A DNA stretch of 39,637 nucleotides from Marinifilaceae bacterium. Lineage in GTDB: Bacteria > Bacteroidota > Bacteroidia > Bacteroidales > Marinifilaceae. Position numbers and translations under genes: made by a program. This document shows, in pieces, positions 15,769-23,580 of this stretch. The notes below the pieces were generated by a model. It saw only the letters and a list, made by a program, of their open reading frames with translations. It was not told the DNA's origin and ran no database searches. The DNA lies in assembly GCA_016936255.1 (NCBI GenBank), contig JAFGYE010000018.1, positions 1 to 39,637 on the forward strand. The letters are read 5' to 3'. The stretch's first letter is position 1, and the number at the start of each line of letters is the position of its first letter.

Positions 15769-15809
15769 AAATTAATTAATAATTTGGAATTAATAATTAG
15801 AAATTTAAT

Positions 15810-16175
15810 ATGAAACCGAACCCGGTTAAAGATAAATCTTATCAATTTAGTGTTCGTATTATTAATTTGTATAAATTTTTAAAGAGTGATAAAAATGAAT
15901 ATATTCTGTCAAAACAAATTCTAAGATGTGGGACATCGGTTGGTGCAAATATTGAAGAAGCTATAGGAGGAATATCTAAAAAAGATTTTATTGCAAAATT
16001 GCATATCTCATATAAAGAAGCCCGGGAAACACATTATTGGTTGAGATTATTAAAAGATACTGAATATATTGACCATAAAATGTTTGAATCTTTAATTGTG
16101 GATTGTGAAGAAATTTTAAAGCTTTTGTCAAAAATTTTAGAAACTACTAAAAGTAATTTGAGTCAAAATAAATAA
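15810..16175 (+). CDS. Four-helix-bundle (IVS/S23-type) protein
   Basis: The 121-residue protein has the family signatures ILRCGTSVGANIEEAIGG, FIAKLHISYKEARETHYWLRLL and a helical C-terminus with CEEILKLLSKIL. The family was first found encoded within intervening sequences of 23S rRNA genes and also occurs as lone genes across Bacteroidota; its function is not established. Here it sits between the exporter ABC gene and the HlyD gene, separated from each by 41-52 bp of A/T-rich sequence built of repeated TTAATTATTAATTA-like words. That suggests insertion into a pre-existing two-gene operon. It may be co-transcribed without having an export role. Confidence 0.88.
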   Translation: MKPNPVKDKSYQFSVRIINLYKFLKSDKNEYILSKQILRCGTSVGANIEEAIGGISKKDFIAKLHISYKEARETHYWLRLLKDTEYIDHKMFESLIVDCEEILKLLSKILETTKSNLSQNK

Positions 16176-16227
16176 GAACTTTAGAGCTCTGTTTAATTAT
16201 TAATTACTCATTATTAATTGTTAATTG

Positions 16228-17526
16228 ATGGATAAGGATACAAACATAGAATTACGTTCAGATGAAGTTAAGGAGATTTTGCAGCGCATGCCTAATTGGA
16301 TCATTCGAAGCGGAACAACTCTTTTTTTCGTTGTTATTTTTGCCCTGCTGATTGGGAGTTGGTTTTTCCGCTACCCGGATATTATTCATTCCAAATTGGT
16401 TCTTACCACTTTAAATCCGCCTGCCGAATTGGTTGCACGATCATCCGGACAGATCCAAAATTTGTATGTTAATGATAATCAGGAGGTGAAAAAGGGAGAC
16501 CTTTTGGCCATTATCGAAAATCCTGCTGTTAATGATGATGTGTTTGTTTTGAAAACAAGAATGGAGGAGTTTCATGAACACCTTACGGGTGTGGATGGCA
16601 TTAAATCAAATTTGTTGGAAGGCAATTTTCGATTGGGAGAAATTCAGTCGTACTACAATGGATTTTTAAAATCATATGTTGATTATCAGCGCTTTTTTGA
16701 TTTGGACTATTACGATCGAAAAATAGAATCTTACAAAGACAAAATCAGTAAGTACAATTTGTATTACGACCGGCAATACCAGCAAAAAGTGATTTCTGAA
16801 AGTGAATTGGCGATATCAAAAAAGCAGTTTATTCGTGATTCATCTTTATTTGTCCGGGGCGTAATTTCGCAGTCCGATTTTCAAAATGCACGTAAAAAAT
16901 ATCTCGAACAGAGTTATGCTTTTCATGGCACACGTTCTTCGCTTGCCTCTACTCAGATTAGTATTTCGGAGGTAAATCAACAAATCATAGATTTGGAATT
17001 GAACAAGGAAAATGAGCGAAAGGAATTACAGAATCTACTCATTCAATCATTCGATAACCTAAAGGCGCAGATAACCATTTGGGAGCAAAAGTATGTGCTT
17101 ACAACACCTATTGATGGTAAGGTTAGTTTTAACCGGTTTTACAGCTCCAATCAAAATGTTAAAACAGGAGAGCGGGTTTTCACTGTATTGCCTTCAGATT
17201 CCACCAAAATTATTGCCAGAGTTGAATTGGGAGTTCAAGGAGCGGGCAAGGTTAAAATTGGACAGCGGGTGAATATAAAACTTGATAATTATCCTTATCT
17301 TGAATATGGAATGCTGGAAGGAACCATTCGATCCATATCAAAAGTACCTGAAGATCAGAAATACAGTTTAGATGTTGATTTTTCTAAAGGTTTGGTTACC
17401 AATTATGGAATTGAGTTGGATTTTGCTCAACAAATTGAAGGTCAGGCTGAAATAATTACTGAAGATCTTCGGTTATTACAGCGTATTTTTAATCCGATTC
17501 GATCATTACTTAAAGCACGTTTGTAA
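16228..17526 (+). CDS. HlyD family secretion adaptor protein
   Basis: The preferred start is ATG 16228, one codon after an in-frame TTG, giving 432 residues. The cytoplasmic N-terminus (about 1-27) is followed by one membrane segment (about 28-49), then the first half of a lipoyl-like domain (LVARSSGQIQNLYVNDNQEVKKGDLLAII). Long coiled-coil hairpins follow (about 100-285), then the second lipoyl half (LTTPIDGKVSF) and beta-barrel domains. This is the periplasmic adaptor of type I export and links the C39 ABC transporter to an outer-membrane channel. Pairing with that transporter is supported by adjacency and shared strand; the four-helix-bundle gene intervenes. Confidence 0.92.
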   Translation: MDKDTNIELRSDEVKEILQRMPNWIIRSGTTLFFVVIFALLIGSWFFRYPDIIHSKLVLTTLNPPAELVARSSGQIQNLYVNDNQEVKKGDLLAIIENPAVNDDVFVLKTRMEEFHEHLTGVDGIKSNLLEGNFRLGEIQSYYNGFLKSYVDYQRFFDLDYYDRKIESYKDKISKYNLYYDRQYQQKVISESELAISKKQFIRDSSLFVRGVISQSDFQNARKKYLEQSYAFHGTRSSLASTQISISEVNQQIIDLELNKENERKELQNLLIQSFDNLKAQITIWEQKYVLTTPIDGKVSFNRFYSSNQNVKTGERVFTVLPSDSTKIIARVELGVQGAGKVKIGQRVNIKLDNYPYLEYGMLEGTIRSISKVPEDQKYSLDVDFSKGLVTNYGIELDFAQQIEGQAEIITEDLRLLQRIFNPIRSLLKARL

Positions 17527-17602
17527 CTTTATTACTGAAATTTGATCCGGTACCGATTGGTTTCTTTCCCATGCAATAAATTTTGATACAAAAACAATTG
17601 AT

Positions 17603-18550
17603 ATGCAAAAGCTGGCTGTTGGGATAGATATTGGCGGAACAAATACGGTTTTTGGTTTGGTCGATAAAAGGGGAAATATACTTGCTGAGGATTTCATTTT
17701 CACGAAAAAGTATGCGGTATTTCAAGCTTTCATAGATGAATTATGTGATAGAATTCAGTTACTTGCTCAGAAATTTAATTGCGAATTGGTTGGAATAGGA
17801 GTAGGAGCTCCAAATGCAAATTATTTGGATCAATGCATTCAGGATGCCTCGAACCTGCCGTGGAAAGGAAAATTTGAACTGGGTAAGCTTTTGAGTCAAA
17901 AATTAAGAGCTCCTGTTTTCGTTACAAATGATGCAAATGCATCCGCAATGGCTGAGATGTTGTTTGGTGGAGCTGTTGGCATGAAAAATTTTATGGTTTT
18001 AACCTTGGGAACAGGATTAGGATCGGGAATTATTGTTAATGGCGAATTGGTGCACGGTCATTCAGGTCTTGCCGGAGAGATGGGACATATAATTGTTCGA
18101 CCTGAAGGCCGGCATTGTGGATGCGGAAGATTGGGTTGTCTGGAAACTTATGTGTCTGCAACAGGAATTAAGAGAACTGTCAGTAAATTGTTTGCAAAAT
18201 TTTCTTATTCAAGTGAATTGAGAAACATACCGTTTAATAAAATGAGTGCCAGGAGGCTGGCATCAGAAGCTTATGCCGGGGATCAAATTGCGATTGAAGC
18301 CTTTGAATTTACGGGTATGATTCTTGGAATCGCTTTAGCGAATGTAATTGCTTTGAATAATCCGGAAGCTATATTTTTGTCTGGAGGTTTATCGAAAGCC
18401 GGCAGTTTAATTTTGAAGCCAACACAATATCATATGGAACAGAATTTACTATCTGTTTTTAAAGGGAAAACACAGTTAAAACTGTCTTCTGTTGAAGGAA
18501 ATTCTGGTGTAATGGGATCAGCAGCACTCGTATGGAAAGTTGTTGAATAA
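17603..18550 (+). CDS. ROK family sugar kinase (glucokinase-like)
   Basis: The 315-residue protein opens with the phosphate-binding motif GIDIGGTNTVFGLVD. It has FVTNDANASAMAEMLFGG, with the catalytic Asp of the family expected in NDAN. GTGLGSGIIVNG is followed by the zinc-binding ROK signature HCGCGRLGCLETYVS. ROK kinases phosphorylate glucose or other hexoses with ATP. It lacks an N-terminal DNA-binding domain, so it is a kinase and not a ROK repressor. Glucose is the likeliest substrate, but N-acetylmannosamine or fructose cannot be excluded. The gene stands alone between the exporter genes and a DUF3187-like gene. Confidence 0.92.
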   Translation: MQKLAVGIDIGGTNTVFGLVDKRGNILAEDFIFTKKYAVFQAFIDELCDRIQLLAQKFNCELVGIGVGAPNANYLDQCIQDASNLPWKGKFELGKLLSQKLRAPVFVTNDANASAMAEMLFGGAVGMKNFMVLTLGTGLGSGIIVNGELVHGHSGLAGEMGHIIVRPEGRHCGCGRLGCLETYVSATGIKRTVSKLFAKFSYSSELRNIPFNKMSARRLASEAYAGDQIAIEAFEFTGMILGIALANVIALNNPEAIFLSGGLSKAGSLILKPTQYHMEQNLLSVFKGKTQLKLSSVEGNSGVMGSAALVWKVVE

Positions 18551-18598
18551 TTTGTAGATTTGATCTTGTTGATCAAATTAACCAGGCCAGGAATATTC

Positions 18599-19588
18599 AT
18601 GAAAAGCTTATCAGTATTTTTTGTTGCAGTTGTTTTATTTTCTAATTACACTCTTGGTCAGAAATTGGTAAAACCATTTCAAACTCATAACCAAAGCCCT
18701 TTGGTTCATTTTTTTGGGATTCCGACTAATCCCGGAGGTTCAGTTCTTGATAAAAATGCATTTTGGTTCGGGGACTATTTTAGCATTGCCAATAATGCTA
18801 CCAGTTCTCAAATAAACGAAGAAGCCATTTACCTGGATGGTGAAATATTCAGAAATGAGCTGTTTCTAAGTTATGGTTTGTTTTCGAAAATGGAAATAGG
18901 TATTGTTATTCCAGTAGTTGAGCATTCAAGTGGGGTTATGGATTCTTTTATTAGTAATTGGCACGATGCATTTAATTTACCTGGAAAATCAAGAGATTTA
19001 ATGCCCAATTATAGCTTAAATTACTTTTTCATGGAAAAAAAGGAGATTATTTTCGAAATGAATGAAAGTAAACTTAGTTTCGGAGATATTAGTATTTCTT
19101 TGGCGACTCCTATTCTGCGAAATCCAAACCACGTTCTCTCTTTTCGCTCCTTCATAAAGTTTCCAACCGGAAATAAAATAAATTTAGTGGGTAGTGGAAC
19201 CAATGATTTTGGATTTCAGATGACAGGAATGGTTAATTCAACTCCTGAAACGAAGGAGTTCACCTTCTATTATTCAGGAGGTTATCTGCGGATTGGTAAA
19301 GGCGCATTACTCGCAAATAAAGTGACCAGAAATGTTGGTTTCGGAAGTGCAGGTTTGGCCTTCCATGCCACCGATAGTTGGTATTTAAAGTCACAATTCG
19401 ATTTTCATACGAGTTTCTACGAGAAATCATATACTAAACAATTAGGGAAAGCATCTGCACAATTGGTTCTCGGACTGGATTATTTTGTTGCAAATAATTT
19501 AGCTGTTTCGTTTGCCTTTGTTGAGGATATCATTGTTAATACAGCACCTGATTTTGTTCTTCAGGTGGGAGTGTCATATCAGTTTTAA
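18599..19588 (+). CDS. DUF3187-like secreted protein
   Basis: The frame opens at 18560, but MKSLSVFFVAVVLFSNYTLGQ at 18599 is a proper signal peptide and is preferred, giving 329 residues. The pattern resembles DUF3187: an early PLVHFFGIPTNPGGSVL, then LDGEIFRNELFLSYGLFSKMEIGI, SFISNWHDAFNLPGKSRD and beta-rich FRSFIKFPTGN. The protein ends in Phe (VLQVGVSYQF), as outer-membrane beta-barrels often do, so an outer-membrane porin-like barrel is a fair guess. A possible -7 box TAGATTTG lies at 18555-18562. No enzymatic residues are evident and the role is unknown. Confidence 0.7.
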   Translation: MKSLSVFFVAVVLFSNYTLGQKLVKPFQTHNQSPLVHFFGIPTNPGGSVLDKNAFWFGDYFSIANNATSSQINEEAIYLDGEIFRNELFLSYGLFSKMEIGIVIPVVEHSSGVMDSFISNWHDAFNLPGKSRDLMPNYSLNYFFMEKKEIIFEMNESKLSFGDISISLATPILRNPNHVLSFRSFIKFPTGNKINLVGSGTNDFGFQMTGMVNSTPETKEFTFYYSGGYLRIGKGALLANKVTRNVGFGSAGLAFHATDSWYLKSQFDFHTSFYEKSYTKQLGKASAQLVLGLDYFVANNLAVSFAFVEDIIVNTAPDFVLQVGVSYQF

Positions 19589-19608
19589 TATTTATAAAGC
19601 ATTTAATT

Positions 19609-19977
19609 ATGAGTTTAATTGGCAATATTATTTGGATAATTTTTGGGGGAATATTTATTTTCTTTGAATATATTATCTGTGGTTTACTAATGTGTTTAAC
19701 TATCGTTGGAATACCATTTGGCTTGAAAATCATACAGTTATCGGTGTTAGGACTTGCCCCTTTCGGTCAAAGAGTGGTGTATAACGAGCATGCCGGAGGA
19801 TGCTTAAGTATTCTTTTAAATGTAATCTGGATTTTTATCGGAGGATTGTGGATTGCTTTAACTCATTTGTTATTCGCGCTGATTTTTGCCATCACAATAA
19901 TTGGAATTCCCTTTGCTCTTCAGCATGTTAAGTTAGCAGGTTATGCCTTAACACCATTTGGAAAAAGCATTCTGTAG
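19609..19977 (+). CDS. YccF-type small membrane protein
   Basis: The 122-residue, strongly hydrophobic protein has two similar halves. Each has a membrane helix pair ending in a TIVGIPFGLKIIQLS-like or TIIGIPFALQHVKLA-like amphipathic stretch, and LAPFGQRVV or LTPFGKSIL follows. This repeated GIPF and PFG arrangement is the YccF domain, found in inner-membrane proteins without a proven biochemical role. It lies 20 bp after the DUF3187-like gene and may be co-transcribed with it. Confidence 0.88.
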   Translation: MSLIGNIIWIIFGGIFIFFEYIICGLLMCLTIVGIPFGLKIIQLSVLGLAPFGQRVVYNEHAGGCLSILLNVIWIFIGGLWIALTHLLFALIFAITIIGIPFALQHVKLAGYALTPFGKSIL

Positions 19978-20008
19978 TGTCTGTCTAAATCACAAACGCA
20001 CATAAAAA

Positions 20009-20036
20009 AAAATCCTGACCGAGAAGTCAGGATTTT
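20009..20036. terminator. Terminator after the YccF gene
   Basis: AAAATCCTGAC (20009-20019) pairs with GTCAGGATTTT (20026-20036) around loop CGAGAA. The T run is short on the plus strand and longer on the minus strand. The rest of the 369-bp gap to the flippase holds a parS-like site (20244) and a promoter box (20311), with no gene. Confidence 0.7.
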
Positions 20037-20243
20037 CACAAAATACTTAAACAACAAACACTAACATAAACGTTCCTTAACGCGTATGTCAACAAAAGTG
20101 GAAAAAATAATTGGGATAAAAAAGTGTTTCGTGAGCTTATAAGACTCAAATTATCAAATATTTCCACCGAAATCGTTTGTGTACCCCTTATTTATTTTTG
20201 ATATAAATATCGAATAGTCTTTTTTTCCGAAAGAAAATGGAAT

Positions 20244-20259
20244 TGCTCCACGTGGAACA
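20244..20259. other. parS-like site, one mismatch in the palindrome
   Basis: TGCTCCACGTGGAACA resembles the ParB-binding parS consensus TGTTTCACGTGAAACA in its common TTCCACGTGGAA variant, with one half-site mismatch (GCTCCAC against GTTCCAC). It is intergenic. A perfect version lies at 33610-33623. Confidence 0.55.
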
Positions 20260-20310
20260 TCTATGAATTCATTTTCAGACACTTTAGAAAAATGAAAAAT
20301 AAAATTATCA

Positions 20311-20318
20311 TATATTTG
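20311..20318 (+). promoter_or_regulatory. Bacteroidota -7 box of the flippase operon
   Basis: TATATTTG (followed by CC) matches TAnnTTTG and lies about 29 bp before the TTG start of the flippase gene. No clear -33 TTTG is visible at the consensus distance. Confidence 0.5.
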
Positions 20319-20346
20319 CCAGTTCTAACAAACTAATTCACTTGAT

Positions 20347-21840
20347 TTGAATCCTCTTAAAAAGCTTGCCGGAGAAACTGTTATTTATGGTGTAAGTTCC
20401 ATATTGGGCCGATTACTTAATTGGCTGTTGGTTCCTTTGTATACGAATTTATTTGTTCCTGAAGACTATGGAATTGTTACAAATCTTATGTCGTATGTGG
20501 CCATACTGCTTGTTGTTTTAACCTATGGCATGGAAACCGGCTACTTTCGTTTTGCAAGCAAAGAGACGAAGAGCGATATTACCTTTTCAACGGGTTTTAT
20601 TTCTTTAATTGCAACAAGTATTTTATTCTGGATTATCGTTGCAGGTTTTTTAAATCCATTGTCTGTTTTTTTAGAAGTGCCTGAAAACAAGAGTTTTATT
20701 GTATTGCTTGCACTTACATTGGGATTTGATGCTATAACAGCTTTGCCATTTGCAAAATTGCGTAAAGAGAACAGAGCAGTTCGTTATGCCGGACTAAAGC
20801 TGATTAATATCGGAGTTAATTTGGGAATAAACCTCTTCTTTTTACTATTATGTCCTTGGATTCACAATAACTTTCCTGAAATACCAATCACCACAATATG
20901 GAATCCTGAATTTGGAATTGGATATATATTTATGGCCATATTTGTTTCAAGTTTCACAAATTTACTACTACTGCTTCCGGATATTTTAAAGGTTCAGTTA
21001 AAGTTAGATCAAAAATTACTGCTTAAAATTCTTGCTTATTCTTCACCCATCTTAGTGGTAAGTATATGCGGAACACTCAATATCAATTTGGATAAAATGA
21101 TTATGCCTGAGTTGATTCCTGAATCACAAAATCCTTTCTACCAGACAGGAATTTATGGAGCAAATTACAAGCTTGCAGTAATCATGACTTTATTCATACA
21201 GGCATTTCGATATTCTTTCGAGCCATTTTTCTTTGCTCAGGCAAAAGAGCAGAGCTCAAAGCAGGTGTATGCTGATGTATTAAAATATTTTGTAATACTT
21301 GGTCTTATTATATTTCTTGGGGTAATGTTTTATCTGGATATTGTAAAAATATTAATTGATTCGCGTTATCATGAAGGACTGGGAATTGTACCTTATGTAC
21401 TCTTAGCTAATCTATTTTTTGGAATTTTCTTCTCTTTATCTTTGTGGTACAAGCTAACAGATAAAACTCGGTTTGGAGCCTATATTGCTATTGTTGGAGT
21501 TATAGTAACGCTTGTCCTGAACATTCTTTTGGTGCCAATATTCGGGTACATGGGGGCAGCGTATTCAGTTCTGGCCTGCTTTTTAGTAATAACTGCAATC
21601 TCCTATATCGCAGGTCAAAAATACTATCCTGTTCCATATGATTTAAAGGGAATACTTTTTTATTTGTTGCTTGCAGCAATCCTTTTTACAATTAGTACTT
21701 ATTTAAACCCGGAAAATCAATGGATGAAAATGGCAGGAAAAACACCATTGTTATTGCTTTTTATCATTGTGGTTGTTCAAAAAGAGCATTTGTGGAGTTC
21801 TTTAGGAAAGATAGTTGGTATAAACAGGAAAAGGAAGTAG
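20347..21840 (+). CDS. Polysaccharide flippase (MATE/MOP superfamily)
   Basis: The 497-residue protein with about 14 membrane helices starts at TTG 20347 with NPLKKLAGETVIYGVSSILGRLLNWLLVPLYT, the usual opening of Bacteroidota Wzx-like oligosaccharide translocases. EDYGIVTNLMSYVAILLVVLTYGMETGYFRF follows, also typical. Such proteins flip lipid-linked sugars across the inner membrane for surface polysaccharide or lipid-linked glycan assembly. It is the first gene of a long co-oriented envelope and housekeeping run, and a sugar nucleotidyltransferase lies two genes downstream. The exact glycan is unknown. Confidence 0.92.
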   Translation: MNPLKKLAGETVIYGVSSILGRLLNWLLVPLYTNLFVPEDYGIVTNLMSYVAILLVVLTYGMETGYFRFASKETKSDITFSTGFISLIATSILFWIIVAGFLNPLSVFLEVPENKSFIVLLALTLGFDAITALPFAKLRKENRAVRYAGLKLINIGVNLGINLFFLLLCPWIHNNFPEIPITTIWNPEFGIGYIFMAIFVSSFTNLLLLLPDILKVQLKLDQKLLLKILAYSSPILVVSICGTLNINLDKMIMPELIPESQNPFYQTGIYGANYKLAVIMTLFIQAFRYSFEPFFFAQAKEQSSKQVYADVLKYFVILGLIIFLGVMFYLDIVKILIDSRYHEGLGIVPYVLLANLFFGIFFSLSLWYKLTDKTRFGAYIAIVGVIVTLVLNILLVPIFGYMGAAYSVLACFLVITAISYIAGQKYYPVPYDLKGILFYLLLAAILFTISTYLNPENQWMKMAGKTPLLLLFIIVVVQKEHLWSSLGKIVGINRKRK

Positions 21841-22031
21841 TCAAGACCTATTATCAACCTTTCATAAAAGTTTTGAAAAATGTATCTTAGCCATTCGAAA
21901 AAAAAATGAAATATTCTTCCAGCAATTGTTATTCATTTGAAACGTCCATGACAAAGAATTCTGAAAATCAAGGAGATGATTATTCCAGCATGGTAAGTTC
22001 CATCTGAGCATAAAATAAAAAATACAAACAG

Positions 22032-22466
22032 ATGAAAGTAAAAATCGTTAACAAGTCGAAGCACGATCTACCTAAATACAGTACAGAATTATCTGCAGGT
22101 ATGGATCTTAGAGCAAATCTTGACGAACCGGTATTATTAGAATCATTGGAACGTAAATTAATAAAAACAGGACTGTTTATTGAATTACCTGCAGGATACG
22201 AAGCCCAAATTCGTCCGCGTTCAGGCATGGCCTTAAAAGAAGGAATTACTGTATTAAATACACCAGGAACTATTGATGCAGATTATCGGGGTGAAATAGG
22301 TGTAATTCTTGCAAATCTTTCAAATCGTGTTGTGGAGATCAAAGATGGTGATCGGATTTGTCAGATGGTTGTTGCTGCACACGAAACAGTAAATTGGGAA
22401 CCCGTGGAGGATCTGGAGACATCAGAAAGAGGTGCCGGAGGATTTGGACACACCGGAAAATCCTAA
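22032..22466 (+). CDS. dut: dUTP diphosphatase
   Basis: The 144-residue trimeric dUTPase shows the five family motifs in order: [39 protein letters not shown] (with the uracil-binding hairpin and catalytic Asp), RICQMVV, and C-terminal [12 protein letters not shown], which closes over the active site. It hydrolyses dUTP to dUMP and keeps uracil out of DNA. It begins at ATG 22032 with 191 bp of non-coding sequence before it. Confidence 0.97.
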   Translation: MKVKIVNKSKHDLPKYSTELSAGMDLRANLDEPVLLESLERKLIKTGLFIELPAGYEAQIRPRSGMALKEGITVLNTPGTIDADYRGEIGVILANLSNRVVEIKDGDRICQMVVAAHETVNWEPVEDLETSERGAGGFGHTGKS

Positions 22467-22484
22467 TGCGTTAAAAATTATTAA

Positions 22485-22519
22485 TTTGGATCAAAACAAA
22501 TTGTAAAAGGGTACATTTG
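22485..22519 (+). promoter_or_regulatory. Promoter of the nucleotidyltransferase operon
   Basis: TTTG (22485-22488) and TACATTTG (22512-22519) are 23 bp apart, within the Bacteroidota -33/-7 range. A 10-bp inverted repeat AATTGTAAAA (22499-22508) / TTTTACAATT (22536-22545) flanks the -7 box and start region. Confidence 0.55.
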
Positions 22520-22569
22520 ATCCGTTTTTTAGTTATTTTACAATTCACTACTACTAGATATTTTAACAG

Positions 22570-23574
22570 ATGAAAATAATTGTTCCAATGGCAGGAATGG
22601 GGAAACGCATGCGTCCTCATACATTAACAGTGCCAAAACCTTTAATTCCAATTGCAGGAAAGCCTATTGTTCAGCGTCTTGTCGAAGAAATTGCAAAAGT
22701 TTCTGAAGAAGCAATTGATGAAATAGCATTCATTATTGGTGATTTTGGCAAGGAGGTTGAGGAAATATTATGCGGTATTGCTAAAAATATTGGCGCTAAA
22801 GCCAGCATTTATTATCAGGAAGAAGCATTGGGAACAGCTCATGCCATTTATTGCGCGGCACCTTCTTTATCGGATAAGGTTGTAGTTGCCTTCGCAGACA
22901 CTTTATTTAAAGCAGATTTTGTTTTGGATGCCGAGGCAGACAGTGTGATATGGGTGCAAAAAGTTGAGGATCCTTCTGCTTTTGGGGTTGTTAAAATTGA
23001 TGATAGAAATAACATTACAGATTTTATTGAGAAACCTAAAAATTTCGTGTCTGATTTAGCAATCATTGGAATTTATTATTTTAAAGATGGTGATAACCTA
23101 CGGGATGAATTGGAATATCTGATGAAAAATAAGGTGCTTGTAAATGGTGAATATCAGCTTACTAATGCCTTGGAAAACATGAAGAACAAAGGACTTTCCT
23201 TTAAACCGGGACAAGTTATTGAATGGATGGATTGCGGCAATAAGGATGCAACCGTTCATACAAATCAAAGAATATTGGAATACCACAAGAATGATGATTT
23301 GGTTTGCTCTTCGTCTTCATCCGAAAATTCCATTATTATTCCTCCATGTTACATCGGAGAACATGTTAAAATTAAGAATTCGGTAATTGGGCCCCATGTT
23401 TCGGTAGGTTCAAATACAACAGTAAGTAATACTTTGGTTCGCAACTCAATCATTCAGCGTAACTCAAATCTTGAAAACTTAAACCTTGAAAATTCTATGA
23501 TAGGTAATTATGTTGATGTTCAGGGTGAAGTTTCGGAATGGAATGTTGGAGACTTTGCGACCTTCTCAAAATAA
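22570..23574 (+). CDS. Sugar-phosphate nucleotidyltransferase
   Basis: The 334-residue protein starts MKIIVPMAGMGKRMRPHTLTVPKPLIPIAGKP. The G-x-G-x-R nucleotide-binding loop and the PKPLIPI motif are those of glucose-1-phosphate-type nucleotidylyltransferases. The central FADTLF has the metal-binding Asp. FIEKPKNF and EWMDCGNKDA complete the catalytic domain (about 1-235). The C-terminal part (about 250-325) has hexapeptide-like repeats (IIPPCYIGEHVKIKNSVIGPHVSVG) forming a left-handed beta-helix. It makes an NDP-sugar from NTP and sugar 1-phosphate. The sugar and nucleotide cannot be told from sequence; the adjacent flippase and envelope genes suggest a surface glycan. Confidence 0.92.
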   Translation: MKIIVPMAGMGKRMRPHTLTVPKPLIPIAGKPIVQRLVEEIAKVSEEAIDEIAFIIGDFGKEVEEILCGIAKNIGAKASIYYQEEALGTAHAIYCAAPSLSDKVVVAFADTLFKADFVLDAEADSVIWVQKVEDPSAFGVVKIDDRNNITDFIEKPKNFVSDLAIIGIYYFKDGDNLRDELEYLMKNKVLVNGEYQLTNALENMKNKGLSFKPGQVIEWMDCGNKDATVHTNQRILEYHKNDDLVCSSSSSENSIIIPPCYIGEHVKIKNSVIGPHVSVGSNTTVSNTLVRNSIIQRNSNLENLNLENSMIGNYVDVQGEVSEWNVGDFATFSK

Positions 23575-23580
23575 AGATAG

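Noticed and set aside
21906-22007. Possible 33-codon peptide before dut
   Set aside because: Serine-rich, without ribosome-binding or promoter support and without a leader motif; probably chance.
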